Part shown: positions 37,265 through 49,354 of the stretch, piece by piece
Position numbering within the stretch: the stretch's first letter is position 1
Layout of the letters: the number at the start of each line of letters is the position of its first letter
From: Lumnitzera littorea
Taxonomy: Eukaryota > Streptophyta > Magnoliopsida > Myrtales > Combretaceae
Direction of reading: 5' to 3'
Length of the DNA: 64,000 bases
NCBI GenBank assembly: GCA_024138015.1
Contig: JAMXBB010000001.1
Coordinates: forward strand, 94,969,740 to 95,033,739
Translations under genes and position numbers: made by a program
The notes under the pieces: model-generated
What the model saw: the letters and a program-made list of their open reading frames with translations, nothing else
The model's database searches: none
What the model was told of the DNA's origin: nothing

Positions 37265-39556
37265 TTGAAAGCGTTACTAGATGAATTTACCTATCTGTTC
37301 CTAGAACAATTACCTAAAGGATTGCCTCCACTCCGACACATAGAATACTGCATTGACTAAATACCCGGTGTCACCCTACCGAATAAGCCAGCCTATCAAA
37401 TGAGTCCTAAACAAACTACTGAGCTCCAATGGCAAGTCAATGAGTTGCTGGAGAGATGCTATGTTAAAGAAAGTCTCAGCACTTGTGCTGTATCGGCACT
37501 TCTAGTGCCAAAAAAGGATTGAACCTAACGAATGTGTGTAGACAACTGAACCGTGAACAAGGTCACGATCAAATATAGGTATCCCATCTCAAGGTTGGAA
37601 GATATGCTAGATGCATTAAGTGGAGCTAAGACCTTCAGCAAGATTGATCTGAAATCTAGCTGCCATCAAATCCGCATGAGGCTAAGAGATGAGTGGAAAA
37701 CTGTGTTCAAAACTCGGCATAGACTTTATGAGTGGATGGTCATGTGGTTTGGCTTATCGAATGGCCCAAGCACTTTCATGAGACTGATGAACCATATGCT
37801 GAGACATTTAATAGGGAAATGTATCATGGTTTACATGCTAAGTCACTGTAAACATCTCTGAGTAGTACTGAATGTTCTCCATACCAAGAGATTATTTGGA
37901 AACCTTAAGAAATATTGCTTTTGCTAAGAGGAAGTGGTACTCTTGGGCTATGTAGTTAGTGGAGGAAGCTTGCAAGTGGACAATGAGAAAATCTGAGCAA
38001 TCATCAATTAGCCGACCCCTACTACTTATGCCAAAATGAGAAGTTTCTATAGACTAACTTCCTTTTATAGAATGTTTAGCAGGAATTTCAGCACCTTCGT
38101 CGTACCCCTTATTGAACTGACAAAGAAGAACATCAACTTCCAATGAGGAGAAAAGGAAGAGAGAAGTTTTGCCAAGGTAAAGGAAAGACTGATCTCCACC
38201 CCTGTACTTATTCTACTTGACTTCAAGAAAATATTCGAGTTAGAGTGTAACGAGTCAGGCATTGGGATAGATACTGTCCTAATGTAGGAAGGCTGACCAA
38301 TTGCTTACCACAATGAGAAGCTCAGGGGATCTCAACTAAATTACTCTGTATATGACAAAGAACTCTTAGCACTAATAAGAGCATTGTAAGTATGGTAGCA
38401 TTATCTGTTGCTAAGAGAATTTGTCATCTATACTAACCATGAGTCTTTGAGATATCTTAAAAGTCAGACAAAATTGTCCAAGCGACACGCTAGGTGGGTC
38501 AAATTCCTTGAAGGGTTCAAATTTGTAATAAAATATAAACAAGGGAAGAGCAACGTAATTGTAGATGCTCTTTTAAGGAGGAATGCACTACCAACTGAAC
38601 TGCAGGCCAAGTAGTTTGGGTTCGTAAGCATTAAAGAGTAGTACTCTGGTGATCTGCACTTCGAACCCATATTTGCGTAATGTATCGACAAAAGGATAGC
38701 AGACGAATACTATGTGGAAGATGGGTACTTGTTTCAAAGGGGAAAATTGTGCATGCCAACCTGCTCTTTACGAGAATTACTTATCAGGGAAGCCCACAGT
38801 AAAGGACTCTCTAGGCATTTTGGGGAGAGAATGACCTATGAACTACTGAACAGCCGTTTCTTCTAGCTGAAAATGAGACAAGACATGCGTCGAGTTGTAG
38901 AATGTTGTACCATGTGTAAAAGGGCTAAATGTTGAGTTAAGCAAGGGAAAGCAACACCTTTACTTGTTCTAATGAAATCATAGGTTGAATTGAGCATGGA
39001 CTTTGTTCTCAAACTACCATAAACTGCTCAAGGCAAAGACTCTGTAATGGTCATTGTGGATAGATTTAGCAAGATGACACATTTTGTGTCGTGCTTTAAA
39101 ACTAACGATGCTTTGGCTATTACTATTCTTTTCTTGTAAGAAATTGTTATGCTACACAGTACGCTAAGAAGTGTAATATCAGACAAAGACCTGAAGTTCT
39201 TGAGTCATTTTTGGAGAACTTTGTAGCAACGGATGGGGACCAAACTGCTATTTAGTACTTCCTATCACCCTCAAACGAATGGCCAAATAGAGGTAGTCAA
39301 TCGTACTTTGGGATCGCTGCTTCTAGTTATAGTAAGCAAGAACTTGGCCGATTAAGACGTCTGCTTACCAATGGTCAAATTTGCTTACAACCAAACAATA
39401 CATAACACCACTAAGTAGACCCCTTTTGAGGTTATCTATGATTTTAATCTTGAGTTTTCCCTCAATCACATCCCTATACCTGAATCCAAGTAAGAAGATC
39501 CTAATGCGAGAGCCCGAGTACAATCCCTTTAGCACATCTACAACAAAGTCACTTGG
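37265..39556 (+). pseudogene. pol pseudogene of element D, left part
   Basis: RT, RNase H and most of integrase with stops. The open RT stretch (37,553-37,861) shows [35 protein letters not shown] and [21 protein letters not shown], but KCIMVY runs directly into MLSHCKHL. Compared with B ([18 protein letters not shown]), ten codons carrying the catalytic FDD are deleted in frame. RNase H covers about 38,100-38,600 ([15 protein letters not shown]). The integrase zinc region ends CTMCKRAKC (about 38,910-38,935). The core keeps SMDFVLKLP and HPQTNGQIEVVNRTL, while the SD position reads VISDKDLKF. It stops at the X insertion. Confidence 0.85.
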
Positions 39557-42500
39557 TGTCACACCCCGAAGCGGCAGAGTCGTAACAGCCCCGCCGTGTA
39601 AACCATCCTAAGATAGAAGTTGGCCTTACAACCGCTATCTTAGACCCGATCCACACAAGGCATCTACGACTAACCCGCTTTGAAGTAAACAGTTTATAAT
39701 TTAAATAAATCATTTATCTAAGAAAGTGAGGAAATATATATATATAGTATAATTCAGTTATTACAATTAAAGTTTACAATAATTTTCTATAATATATTTT
39801 CTAGTTATTACATTATTCAAAAATGAAAAATAAGTCTAAAATAAAAACTTAGACCTTAAAATTTTGTATTTATTCTTCAATGTTTTTCCTCACTCCCCAA
39901 GATCTAACAGTTGCTAGCTTCAGTATAATTGGTTGCCACTTCTTAGCCAGCACCTACACGACGTCTATAAAGATGTGAGCAACCACAACTCAGTAAGTTA
40001 GGACGGAGGACTTAAAACTATACCATACACACGGCAAGGTTTTCAATCACTTATTAGGTGCAATGCATGTGCAAGCAAATGCCATCGCACGACGTTGTTC
40101 GGCCCGTCATGAGATTAGAAAAATTGCACCCGCTCTAATCCGGGTTAAGGAGTTGCCGTTAATGCAACAGCTCACAACCAAACCCAAGCTTGTGTAATGG
40201 AGACCTTGCTCTTCCCGCGACTACCTTCAAACCACTATCTTCACCCTCGCCGCGACAAAATCTCCTGTCACTTAGTTCCACTGAGGATGAAGAAGGAACC
40301 ATTTTGCAATCCTGCACTATCCCTTCCAAAGGGGTCGGTATTTGGCCGGAGAGTCCTAAGTTCCCCTAACGGGTTGCCATGCATGTCCGATTATGATTAC
40401 TGATCGGATATTTGATTAAGTCCAGTTTAGGGTGATCAATCCTTTCATACAATTCATACAATACGTGCCAAAGCAATAAACAAAATCATAGCATCACCCA
40501 TAATCAAGCACCACCCATAATCAAGCACATGCACATATTCAACTATCTAACAAGCACAACCAAGTATAATCTTAAGCCTCCAAAATACAACATTGTATTA
40601 ATCCCAACTTACCTCAACTCCTCGCTCACTCACTCGAGGTCCGATTTGCTCAGGCCATCGCCGATCATCCATATAATACAAACGTAGTTTCAGCTTTTCA
40701 TATAACTATTATAGGTTCGTTTTATCCTATAATGCTTATTGTTAGGTTTTGTTTAAGGTTTAATATGCCTAATTATCTAGGTATTAAGTCTTTTACAATT
40801 ATTCTAGGTTTGGGGTTAGGTTCAGGTTCGGTTTTCGCATCGATTTCTAAATTAGGTTTTTAGTTCGATTTCTAAGTAATGTTTTAGATTCCAACCCTAG
40901 AAATCCGTTTCATCCCATAATGTGAAATTAATTACATTACTTCCCGATCTCCTAAATACCATCATTAGCCCTAGTCAGTATTTATTTTATCCGGTACACT
41001 TAAATCCAAATTAGTGTACCGAATTCACTCCTAATGTGAGAAATTTTTACATTTTTCATATAATTACATAAATTCAAGTTTCCCATCAGATTTATTGTAT
41101 ATTTTTATTATTATCATAATATCAATTTTTATTCTAATATTTTCTATTTAGTATATTTCCAAAAATTACATTTTATGCATTATTGCCTATTATGTATATA
41201 ATGCAATATTTCTATCACTTTAATTACCATCCCTAAACATCAATTATCATTTCAAAATGTCTAAATTCATCCTAGATCAGATTTTACTCCTATTTTCCCA
41301 AATTTACAAAATTAACTTAAAGTTAACTATTTTTCCCTATTAATCATTTACTACATAATTAACCTAATAATTACATCTAACACCCTAAATGCTACAAGTA
41401 TCATACTCCATCAGATTTCCACATCCTAAAACATCTACTTATTCACTAATTCAATAATTAATAATTTAATTACTTAATTAAGCTTAAATTACCCATTTTA
41501 TACCTCATTTTAGGGCCTAAAAATTATCTAAAAATTTCAAAAATTAATTTTTGAAAACGGGCTTCATAGCACTGTTCTATATCATCTAAGTAATCTACAC
41601 AAAAATTTTGGGCTTGAAACTACACTCCTAAGGTCATTTATTTCTAAACCGAAATATGCTCGGTTTTGCATGATTTCTTAGGAACCGTATATTACAGGGC
41701 ATGTTTTCATCAAAATAATATTTTTTCTACAAACTACATACAAAAATATCCCAGAATAACAAAATTCATAATTTGCTAATCATCCTTACTATTTTTACAA
41801 AATTACATAAAAATCAGGTTGGAAATCAGACTCACCGATTTGGGTGGCTTCGGCCACTGCGGGCCATCGTGGCCTTGTCGGCTGGCCTGGGCGCTGCCAC
41901 CACTGTGTGGTGGTGGTGGCCGTCCACTTCCAGCTACTCGTCTGGTGGGGGTTCCCTTTAAAAGCCCTAACTGCACAGTTTTTCTTATTTTTTTTCTAAC
42001 TTGAATTTTTCTCTCAATTTTCACCTCTCCCTAATTTTCTCTAATTTCTAACTATCCAAATGAGTTCTGTAAATTTTTTTCCTATTTATAGACATTTGCT
42101 GTAATTAATATGCATTAATTTGATAAGACTTTGCCCATTTTCCTTGATTTTTGGCTTTTATGTTGTCCAAATTTTATTGGTTGATTTTTCTTTTACTTAT
42201 CCTGACATGCCATGACTTGATCTTAATTCATCTTATCCTCTTCTAATTTTTTCTGATTTTTCCATAATTAATTTATAATTTTCTTTAATTATTTACTTAG
42301 TTTTTGGCCAATTTAGGTAATTTCACGTATTTTTATCTACACATAAATATATGTGAGGTACATGTGAATATTCTTAATTATTATTTTGGTCATTCTAAAA
42401 TTTTTAGTATATATATAATCTATCTCTAGTAATTTATTAGTTATTAGATTATATTTTTTGCCTTTTCGGTAATTAGCAATTATTATGCTTAAAATTTGAA

Positions 42501-42682
42501 AATTTTATAGCCTCTTATTTTATTACTTATTTTCTTAAATTCACATTTACGGGGTCATTTTTACTAATATTTCCATCAATAGTTTATAATTTTGGGTTTA
42601 ATCGGATTTTTTAACCAATCGCCTTAAACCTTGAGTTCTAAATTCAATCCTACGGTCAATTGGCTTAGCTTTGGTGCTTACA
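39557..42682 (-). mobile_element. Family X, bounded 3,126-bp copy: probable giant solo LTR
   Basis: It is inserted in D's integrase with an exact 5-bp target duplication CTTGG (39,552-39,556 and 42,683-42,687). Termini are TG...CA: TGTCACACCCCGAAG and GGTGCTTACA. On the minus strand it ends CTTCGGGGTGTGACA, like LTR ends of Tekay/Del-type chromoviruses, which have multi-kb LTRs; that lineage is inferred. There are no coding domains. Minus-strand landmarks: a GC-rich box (about 41,825-41,965) ending in CGGTGAGTC, a box ending GAGTTGAGGTAAGT (about 40,604-40,625), the CTCTCCGGCCAAATACCGACC block (40,330-40,360), and CTTACTGAGTTGTGGTTGCTCACATC (about 39,975-40,000), typical of the poly(A) region of such LTRs. 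Confidence 0.78.
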
Positions 42683-43010
42683 CTTGGCATATCGATCAAG
42701 CCACTAGAAGACTACAAGAGAAGACCTAGGGTAGAACAACTAAACAATTCCAGCCGGGAGATTTGGTGTAGCCATACCTCAACAAGGAATGGTTTCCGAG
42801 TAAGGGGAGAAACAAGCTGTCTGCAAGAGCTAAAGGACCCTTCGGGATCCTCCAAAAGATCAATGATAACGTCTATAGGTTGGAGATGCCCAAAGATTAT
42901 GGGGTATTTGACACCTTCAACGTTACCAATCTCAGTCCATATCACCTTGACGAAGAACTAACCAAAAACCGTTAGGATTTGATCCCAAATCCAAATCAAC
43001 CCAAAGGAAA
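42683..43010 (+). pseudogene. pol pseudogene of element D, right part (integrase C-terminus)
   Basis: It resumes with TTGGCATATCGATCAAGCC, matching copies A (16,019) and B (21,368). It reads HIDQATRRLQEKT-type sequence, FQPGDLV, LSARAKGPFGILQKINDN, MPKDYGVFDTFNVTNLSPYHLD and ELTKN before the polypurine tract. A stop replaces the codon after KT, and another follows DLV. Confidence 0.82.
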
Positions 43011-43929
43011 TGATGAGAGTTAGGCTACTAGACCAATGACTCGCAGTCGAGCCCGAGGACTAGAGAGACTGGCAAGGTGAATCCTCTTACTCCAGGCAAC
43101 TTCTTCCAAGGCCAAGTATCTCTCTACCGACCAACTCTGCATGCCAAGTCGAATGATTGCCCATTTTCTCAAAAATTATGTGTCGAGTAAAAGGATGCCT
43201 TGATAACAGCCACACACCACACTCCACACACCAATTCGACCCTGTCCAACCCAATTGCTTACTTGGCATCATTACTGTCAAGAGTTCGAAAGTCCTATCT
43301 TGTACAAATCTTCAGCTACTCCTGTCCGAACAAACCCACAATTACTTAAAACCTTGCTCAACCACCTAACTAGCTCGTACTACTTTGTTTACATCCTCTA
43401 ACAGTACCACCAATGTGTTGCTACCACGTGTCTGGGACCACTCGTAGAATCTGCTACTATAATCATTGCTTTTTCCGTGAATATTCTTTTTTACTCTTTG
43501 TATACTTTGTACATTACTTCTTTAAGACTATGTCATTTTTCTCTTTTCCTTTTTAGGCATGTTGCCATATATTCTAAGGTATAAATGCTCTTGTATTTAT
43601 AGCCGTAATCATCAACTTAACATTAATACACTTGACATTTTTCCCTTCTTATAAACACCGTCTGTTTACTTTCATTTCACTCTTATCTTAACCCTTAAGC
43701 AAGGTTAGGTAACGAGTAACCTCACCAAACCAATTCGTACATTATATCGAGTTAAGCCTTGAGTTCTCGAAAGTTACATCAGTATGTCATATCCTTTAGA
43801 GCTGTTCATGACTTTTGCTTACTTTTCATTTACTCTTTCATGCATTCCCATTCACCCTTTTAAGCTTTCGGCAAGCTTGGTCTTATCCCCACCACTGGCC
43901 TTATCTATTCTTAGCTGCAGTCCACATCA
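43011..43929 (+). repeat. 3' LTR of element D (919 bp)
   Basis: It begins TGATGAGAGTTAGGC and ends CCACATCA. It aligns end to end with the 5' LTR at 36,302-37,210, including the CACGTGTC(C/T)(A/G)GGACCACTCGTAGAATC segment. It differs at numerous bases, so the insertion is old. The frames at 43,087-43,369 are not genes. Confidence 0.85.
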
Positions 43930-46900
43930 ACCGGTGCTCGTTGATTTACAAAAGAATAAAGTCTAAAAAGTTTGTTAAGGACTAAATTAAGAGCTTGAAA
44001 AAATCAACAAAAAAATACATACAAAAAAATGTTCTTAAAATTGTGTCAAGAGAGTTAGCTAATTCCCTAACTCATCTTCGATTTCTTTCTTTCCAAATGT
44101 GGTAACATGTTATGGCAAAAGATTTCCTATGTAAAGTCTTCCATTTGTGAATTGCTGTAAGGTTAACCAAGGCTTATAAGATTGAGCCTTCTGATGGTTT
44201 ATGGCAATTCTAATCGGTCATCTACTCAATCTTTGTCCAAATGTTTTTTGCAAACAAGCACCCAATGAATAGATGGTCATGATCTTCCTCTTTTCTCTCA
44301 CATAAAAACCAATAGTTATTGTTGATGATGTTCCAATTAATTAGTTTTTCTACGGTTAAGAGTTTTCTCTGTGTTATTAACTAAAGGATCACAAAATGCT
44401 TTGGAATAGAGCCCTTATGTCACACTATCAAACTCCATCCCATTAGCGGTTCCTTATGCCTAGCTAAATAATAGGTTGTTTTAATAGAAAGACTTTTAGA
44501 AGGGGCCTCTTTCTAGATTAAATGATCATTAGTGGAATCGTTAGGTTTAAGGGTTCCCAATCCTCTTCTCACAATTTGCTACCTTTCTCCTTTAAGCCAT
44601 CTCCACTTGCCTCTCTCTATGAATGTACCCAACAAAGTATCCTTTAGGTAGCATAAAGCAATAGTACCCTGTTCTCCCATCCACTCCATCAAGGGACCTT
44701 AGCGATGCTAGTGGTTGAACCAAAAAGATATAAGGCCTTCATTTCTAATTCTCCAAGCAAGTAATTGCTTTGTAAGAGGTTTAGCTTGTAAAATTTTCCT
44801 CCTTATCTAAAAGGCGTCGTTAGGGATCTTAATGCGCCAAAAATTCTTACCCTTAAGTAACTCATCTTTTGTCCAACTTAACCATAAGGATGAACCATCA
44901 TCTATGCAAAAATTCCAAATGTGTTTCAATTGTGCTACTTTATTCCATAATTTGATGTTAATGACTCCCAAGCCCCCTTCCTTCTCTGGTTTGCAATCAT
45001 CCTTCTACCTGACTTTTACCTTGGCCTTAGTATCTTCATTTCCATTCGAAAAGAATCTTTTCAACTTGGTTTCTCTCTGATTAAGCACATAAATAGGTAG
45101 CACAAAAATAGTCAACCAATAAACTTGTAAAGAAAAGAGAATACTTTTGATAAGTAGCAGTTGTCCTACATAAGATAACGACTTGCTAGTCCAAAGGTTG
45201 ATTCTTACTATGTATTTTGCAACTAAGTCCTTGCATTTAGTCTTTGAGATGTTAGAAGATGAAAGAGGCACCCCTAAATAGTAAATTGGAAGAGCTCCAA
45301 CTTCAAAGCCTAAGGTGTTTACTATTTGTTCTCTCACCACCGCATCTACCCTGCTAAGAAAGATATGACTTTCCCTTAAGTTTGCCTTCAAAATTAATAG
45401 GTTAAGAAATTCCATCAATCCATTTCTTATATGTTTTACTGTTGTAGGATCTCCTTTGGCAACAACTAAAATATCATTACAAAGCAAAGATGAGTGAACT
45501 TTCCTTTTTTTGTAACTCTAGTGAAATTGAAAGCCTTCCATTTACCCATTCTCCTTAATAATACAAGAGAACACTTCCATCACAATAACAAAGAGGTAAG
45601 GAGATAGAGAGGATCTCCTTGCCTAAGGCCCTTAGAAGCTAGGAAGTATCCCATAAGTTCCCCATTATTGTTAGCAAAAAACATGGAAGTAGATCGACAT
45701 GTTATGATCCAAGATACAAACTGATTGGGGAAGTCAAGAACCCTCAATACCATCCCTAAAAAATCTCATCTAACATTATTATAGGCTTTCATGAGGTCCA
45801 CCTTAATTGCACATCTCTTCCATTTGAAATTAGTATGGTAGTCCCTTAAAAGCTCTTAAGCTATAAGGATGTTATCTACAATTTTTGTCCCCTTGGTAAA
45901 AGCCATTTGTTCCTTGCTTACAAAGGAAGGGAGGACTTCCTTCAATTATTCAACAATAATTTATTAGATACATTTGTATAACACATTGCAGCATACTATG
46001 GGTCTAAAATCGACAAATGAGGAAGGGCACTCTTTTTTTGGTATGAGGGATAAGTAAGTGGAATTCACTTCTTAAAGCATTTTATTCAAAGCAAAGAATC
46101 CTTCATAGCTAAACACACATCCGCCCCTATGACCTCCCATGTATCAAGGTAGAAGTTAGCTCTCTACCCTTCTAGTCCTAAGGCTTTATCCTTAGCCAAG
46201 GCCCAAAACGTATTCCTAATCTCATCATTAGACACTGACCTAATAAGAGACTTACTATCCTTCAAGGACACTCTTGACTCCACCAATTCAAAGACTCTCT
46301 AATGATTCAAGAAGGAATTTTCCTAGGCTGCCAGTAAGGTTTAGAAATAGTGAACATCTTTATCTTTGATGTTGGGTTGTTTGCCCTTGGTCATTAACGA
46401 TGGAAATGAAACTGTCCTTGTATTGCTTATGTTTAAGAGAGTTGAAGAAGAATTTGTTGTTCCCATCCCCGAGCTGAAGCCAAGTGATTCTAGCCTTTTA
46501 TCTTTAGGCTTCTTCTAAGGCACTCCAATAATACCAATTTGCATATAAGGCTTTCTCCTTATCCTAATCACCATTATTTGAATCTTCCCTATTACTCCTG
46601 CATTGTTTCCAATTCATACCTTGCATTTTTAACTCTCTGATATAAATTGGAGAATTTAGATTTGTTGAGGTTTCTAAGTTGACATTTCAATGACTTTAAC
46701 TTTTTAGTAACTCTAAACATAGCAGAACCTATTACATTGGTGTTCCAAGCATCCCGTATAATCTTCAAGAAGGTTGGATCCTCCTTCTAAAAGTCAAAAT
46801 ATTTGAAAAAATATTTTCTTTTAGTGGGACTTCCTAAATTAAGGTGCATAAGAAGTGGGTTATAATCTGAACCCCCTTGAACAAAGAACCTGGATCTCAT

Positions 46901-47525
46901 AATTTTGAAGGATAGTCATCAATTGTGCATTGATGAGCCCCCCCATCTAACTAGCTCAAAATAGGCTTAGCGATACATTAGTTGGACTAAGTGAAAGTTG
47001 GTCCTAGAGTTCGATCTTCCTCCACTTCTAGAATGTAACAAGTTTAATTAAATTTGTCCATACCTCTTGCAATTAATTCCTGACCACCGTATTTTTTCTC
47101 TAGTGTTCTATATTCATTGAAGTCCTCGATAATGAGCCAAAGACCATGAACCATTTGTTTTAGGGATCTCAACTCATTCCTTAAAGCTTCTCTACTGCTT
47201 TCTTGGTTATCAACATACACAAAAGTGACAAAAATAGACAAATCTTCACTAAGGAAGATACAAGAATAGTAGGCTAGTGGATTTGATGCAATAAGTACTT
47301 GTATGTTCTAGATATGAGGTTTCCACACTACTTAAATATGTCTAGATTGTTGAGGATCAATGTGGTAATTAGGAAGGGCGCAATTCCAAACCACTTGGAA
47401 ATTGAGTTACTCACCTTTGTTTCTAAGAGACTAATAAGAGAAATCTCATGTTCACTACAAAATTTATTAACTTCTTTACTTCTTTAAGGGTCATTCAACC
47501 TTCTAATGTTCCATATGACTAACAT
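43930..47525 (-). pseudogene. LINE 2 ORF2: L1-type endonuclease-RT pseudogene
   Basis: On the minus strand it starts MLVIWNIRRLNDP (ATG at 47,525), the usual start of plant L1 ORF2 with an AP-type endonuclease: SLISLLETKV, then LWLIIEDFNEYR near 47,110, where the catalytic GDFN reads EDFN. RT follows with stops: KVDLMKAYNNVR (about 45,790), KGLRQGDPLS (about 45,620), and LLCNDILVVAKGD (about 45,470), where the catalytic F-A-D-D reads L-C-N-D. The longest open piece (45,005-45,487) carries IYYLGVPLSSSNISKTKC and SYVGQLLLIKSILFSLQVYW. Then come the zinc-binding region (CERKEEDHDHLFIGC, about 44,240-44,310) and IWKERNRR near 44,080. It ends at element D's LTR. Confidence 0.85.
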
Positions 47526-47565
47526 AAAGATATTTACAAAAAAGAAAGAAAACCAAAACAGCAGC

Positions 47566-49354
47566 CTAAGGAGGTGGCAAGGCTAAAGGTAATGCTTTTT
47601 TATCTTTATCTGTCTCTTTCTTAGATTTCTTTTTCTTCAAAATGAATTCATTCCATTCTAATTTTTGATAATCCATTAACCTGTTAGCTGAACCTTTACC
47701 ATCATTTAACAAAGCTAAGTCTCTTGGTAAAGCACCTAAAGGTATGAAAATAACTTTTAGCTCGTAAAACAGCCCGTTTAACACGCTTTTTAAATAGGTT
47801 TGGGTTGAGGTTTTTTGGCCTATTTAAAAAGCGAGTCAAATTAACCCAATCCATTTAACCTATGGGCTAATGTGGGCCAGTTTAGGTTAACCCATTTAAC
47901 AAATTTAGACCTTTACACTAATGGGTTAGCCAATTTAACCCCCTTTTTGAACAAGTTAGAACCAAAGCTTTTTTGCCCCTTTAAAAAACTAGCCAAATGA
48001 AGCTGGCTTATTTAACTCGTAGGCTAAAGTAAACTTAGCCAAATTGGTATGTTTAACCAACTTACATACCTCTAAAAGCACCCTCATTCCCATCATCTGG
48101 GTAGGCCCCCAATGAATCTTCAACAAAGGACAGTATGATATCCCTATTGTTTATAGAAAGAGTTAGAAAAGTCAACCAAGCACCTTAAGTCATCCTCTAA
48201 TAGGCTTCTTGTCTGTACTTTTGCAATCTTAGGTTATTTTTTGTAATTCTGAGGTCGAGGCTTAGTGATGATAATCTCCACAATAAAGGCAATGTTTTTG
48301 TCTTTACCTAGTGTAACCGGAGCTAAGATCTTAGGGGCCCATCGACCCTTTCCTTAAAAACAACACCTTAACCACAGGTTTGGTCAAAGGCATGGAGCTC
48401 TTTGGCCTAACTTTGCTATTAGTATTCCTTGCACCAACATCAACTACTTCATCACAACCCTTCACCATCCTAATACAATCTCTAGGTTCTTTCCTTACAT
48501 CTTTAGATCTTCCTTCAAACGACCTTGAAACATCCATATCCCTTTGTAAGGTAAGACATTTACTATCGTTGTGGCAAAAAAATTTGCATTTAAAGCATCT
48601 ATGAGAGAAGGTTTAGTATTCTATATCTATCATATGTCTTAAGCCATCCTTACACTCCATCTCGAAGGATAGTAGATAATCTTCATCTACTTGCATCTCA
48701 ACTGAAGCCCTCGTATGCTTTACTCCTTCATTAGTTGCAATGACTAAGTTTACTTAGAGAGATTTACTAGTTGCACTTGTAGCATAACTAATTCGATCTT
48801 TAGGTAGATGTTCCATAGGAACTCCCCAAAACTTAACCCATATAGGCATCTTTCTAAGACAAACTCTAGAGAGAGCCATTCCATCACGCTAACATTCTAA
48901 GATCAAGAGTTTATTAGCAAACATCAAAGGTTGCTAAAGAACATGTAGAAGAGAAGCTTCATCTATGTACTTGAAAAAATAAAAGCCACAGTGATTAGTC
49001 AAGATTTATAGCAATCAATCTCTACCCTAAGCAACCTTGGCTAAGGTTTTTGCACAAAAATTAACCCACTAAAGTGTTATGCCAGATTTTTTTCTCCCAC
49101 TCTTGAGACAAAACTAAGAGGTTTGATCGCTAACTTTCCCCTCTCTTGAGAAAGATGGTAATATTTAAGAGCAATGTTGACTTTTTGAGGAGGGGATTTC
49201 CTAACTCTCAAAGAGAGGGCTTTTGCATAAGCGGTAGCAAGTTTTTGTTTTTGTTTTTTTATTTTTCTAAAACCACTAATCCTTTAGAAGAACCAGAGAA
49301 TGCTTTATCATAACTTGAGCCTTGCTTTTCCACTTCCTCTACAATTTTGGTCAT
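47566..49354 (-). pseudogene. LINE 2 ORF1: gag-like nucleic-acid-binding protein, broken
   Basis: On the minus strand it starts at ATG 49,354 (MTKIVEEVEKQGSSYDKAF). It has a DUF4283-like region with stops (about 48,650-49,200), then a zinc knuckle CFKCKFFCHNDSKC (about 48,560-48,600) of the C-x2-C-x4-H-x4-C type, all four ligands kept. A basic tail follows (LKKKKSKKETDKDKKALPLA) with a stop at 47,566, 40 bp before ORF2. It is interrupted by a 338-bp MITE. ORF1 proteins of this type bind LINE RNA. The layout ORF1-ORF2 in the same orientation is the normal one for L1. Confidence 0.75.
47737..48074. mobile_element. hAT-type MITE, 338 bp, in LINE 2 ORF1
   Basis: Exact 8-bp target duplication AAAGCACC (47,729-47,736 and 48,075-48,082). 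Ends TAAAGGTATG and CATACCTCTA form an inverted repeat with 9 of 10 matches. The interior repeats words such as AACCCATTTAAC, GGTTAACCC and CCTATTTAAAAAG in both orientations and codes for nothing. The 8-bp duplication and short terminal repeat place it with the hAT superfamily. Confidence 0.85.

Larger units (their letters stand above)
36302..43929 (+). mobile_element. Ty3/gypsy element D, gag-less, interrupted by a family X insertion
   Basis: Two LTRs of the B family (36,302-37,210 and 43,011-43,929) enclose a primer-like site, a pol pseudogene and a polypurine tract CCCAAAGGAAA (43,000-43,010). Gag and protease are missing: about 65 bp after the 5' LTR the sequence is already in the linker before RT. 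Pol runs to 39,556, is interrupted by 3,126 bp of family X, and resumes at 42,683. Without X the element would be about 4.5 kb. Confidence 0.88.

Noticed and set aside
41803..42024. Protein-coding gene in the GC-rich box of family X (frames on both strands)
   Set aside because: Frames are not shared with the other X copies, which carry stops and indels; the box is conserved as DNA rather than as protein.
42671..42961. 96-codon frame as a separate gene
   Set aside because: It is an out-of-frame reading of the integrase C-terminal part of element D plus the end of the X insertion.
36297..43934. 5-bp target duplication ACTGC/ACCGG for element D
   Set aside because: Only 3 of 5 positions match, no better than chance, so it is not used as evidence.
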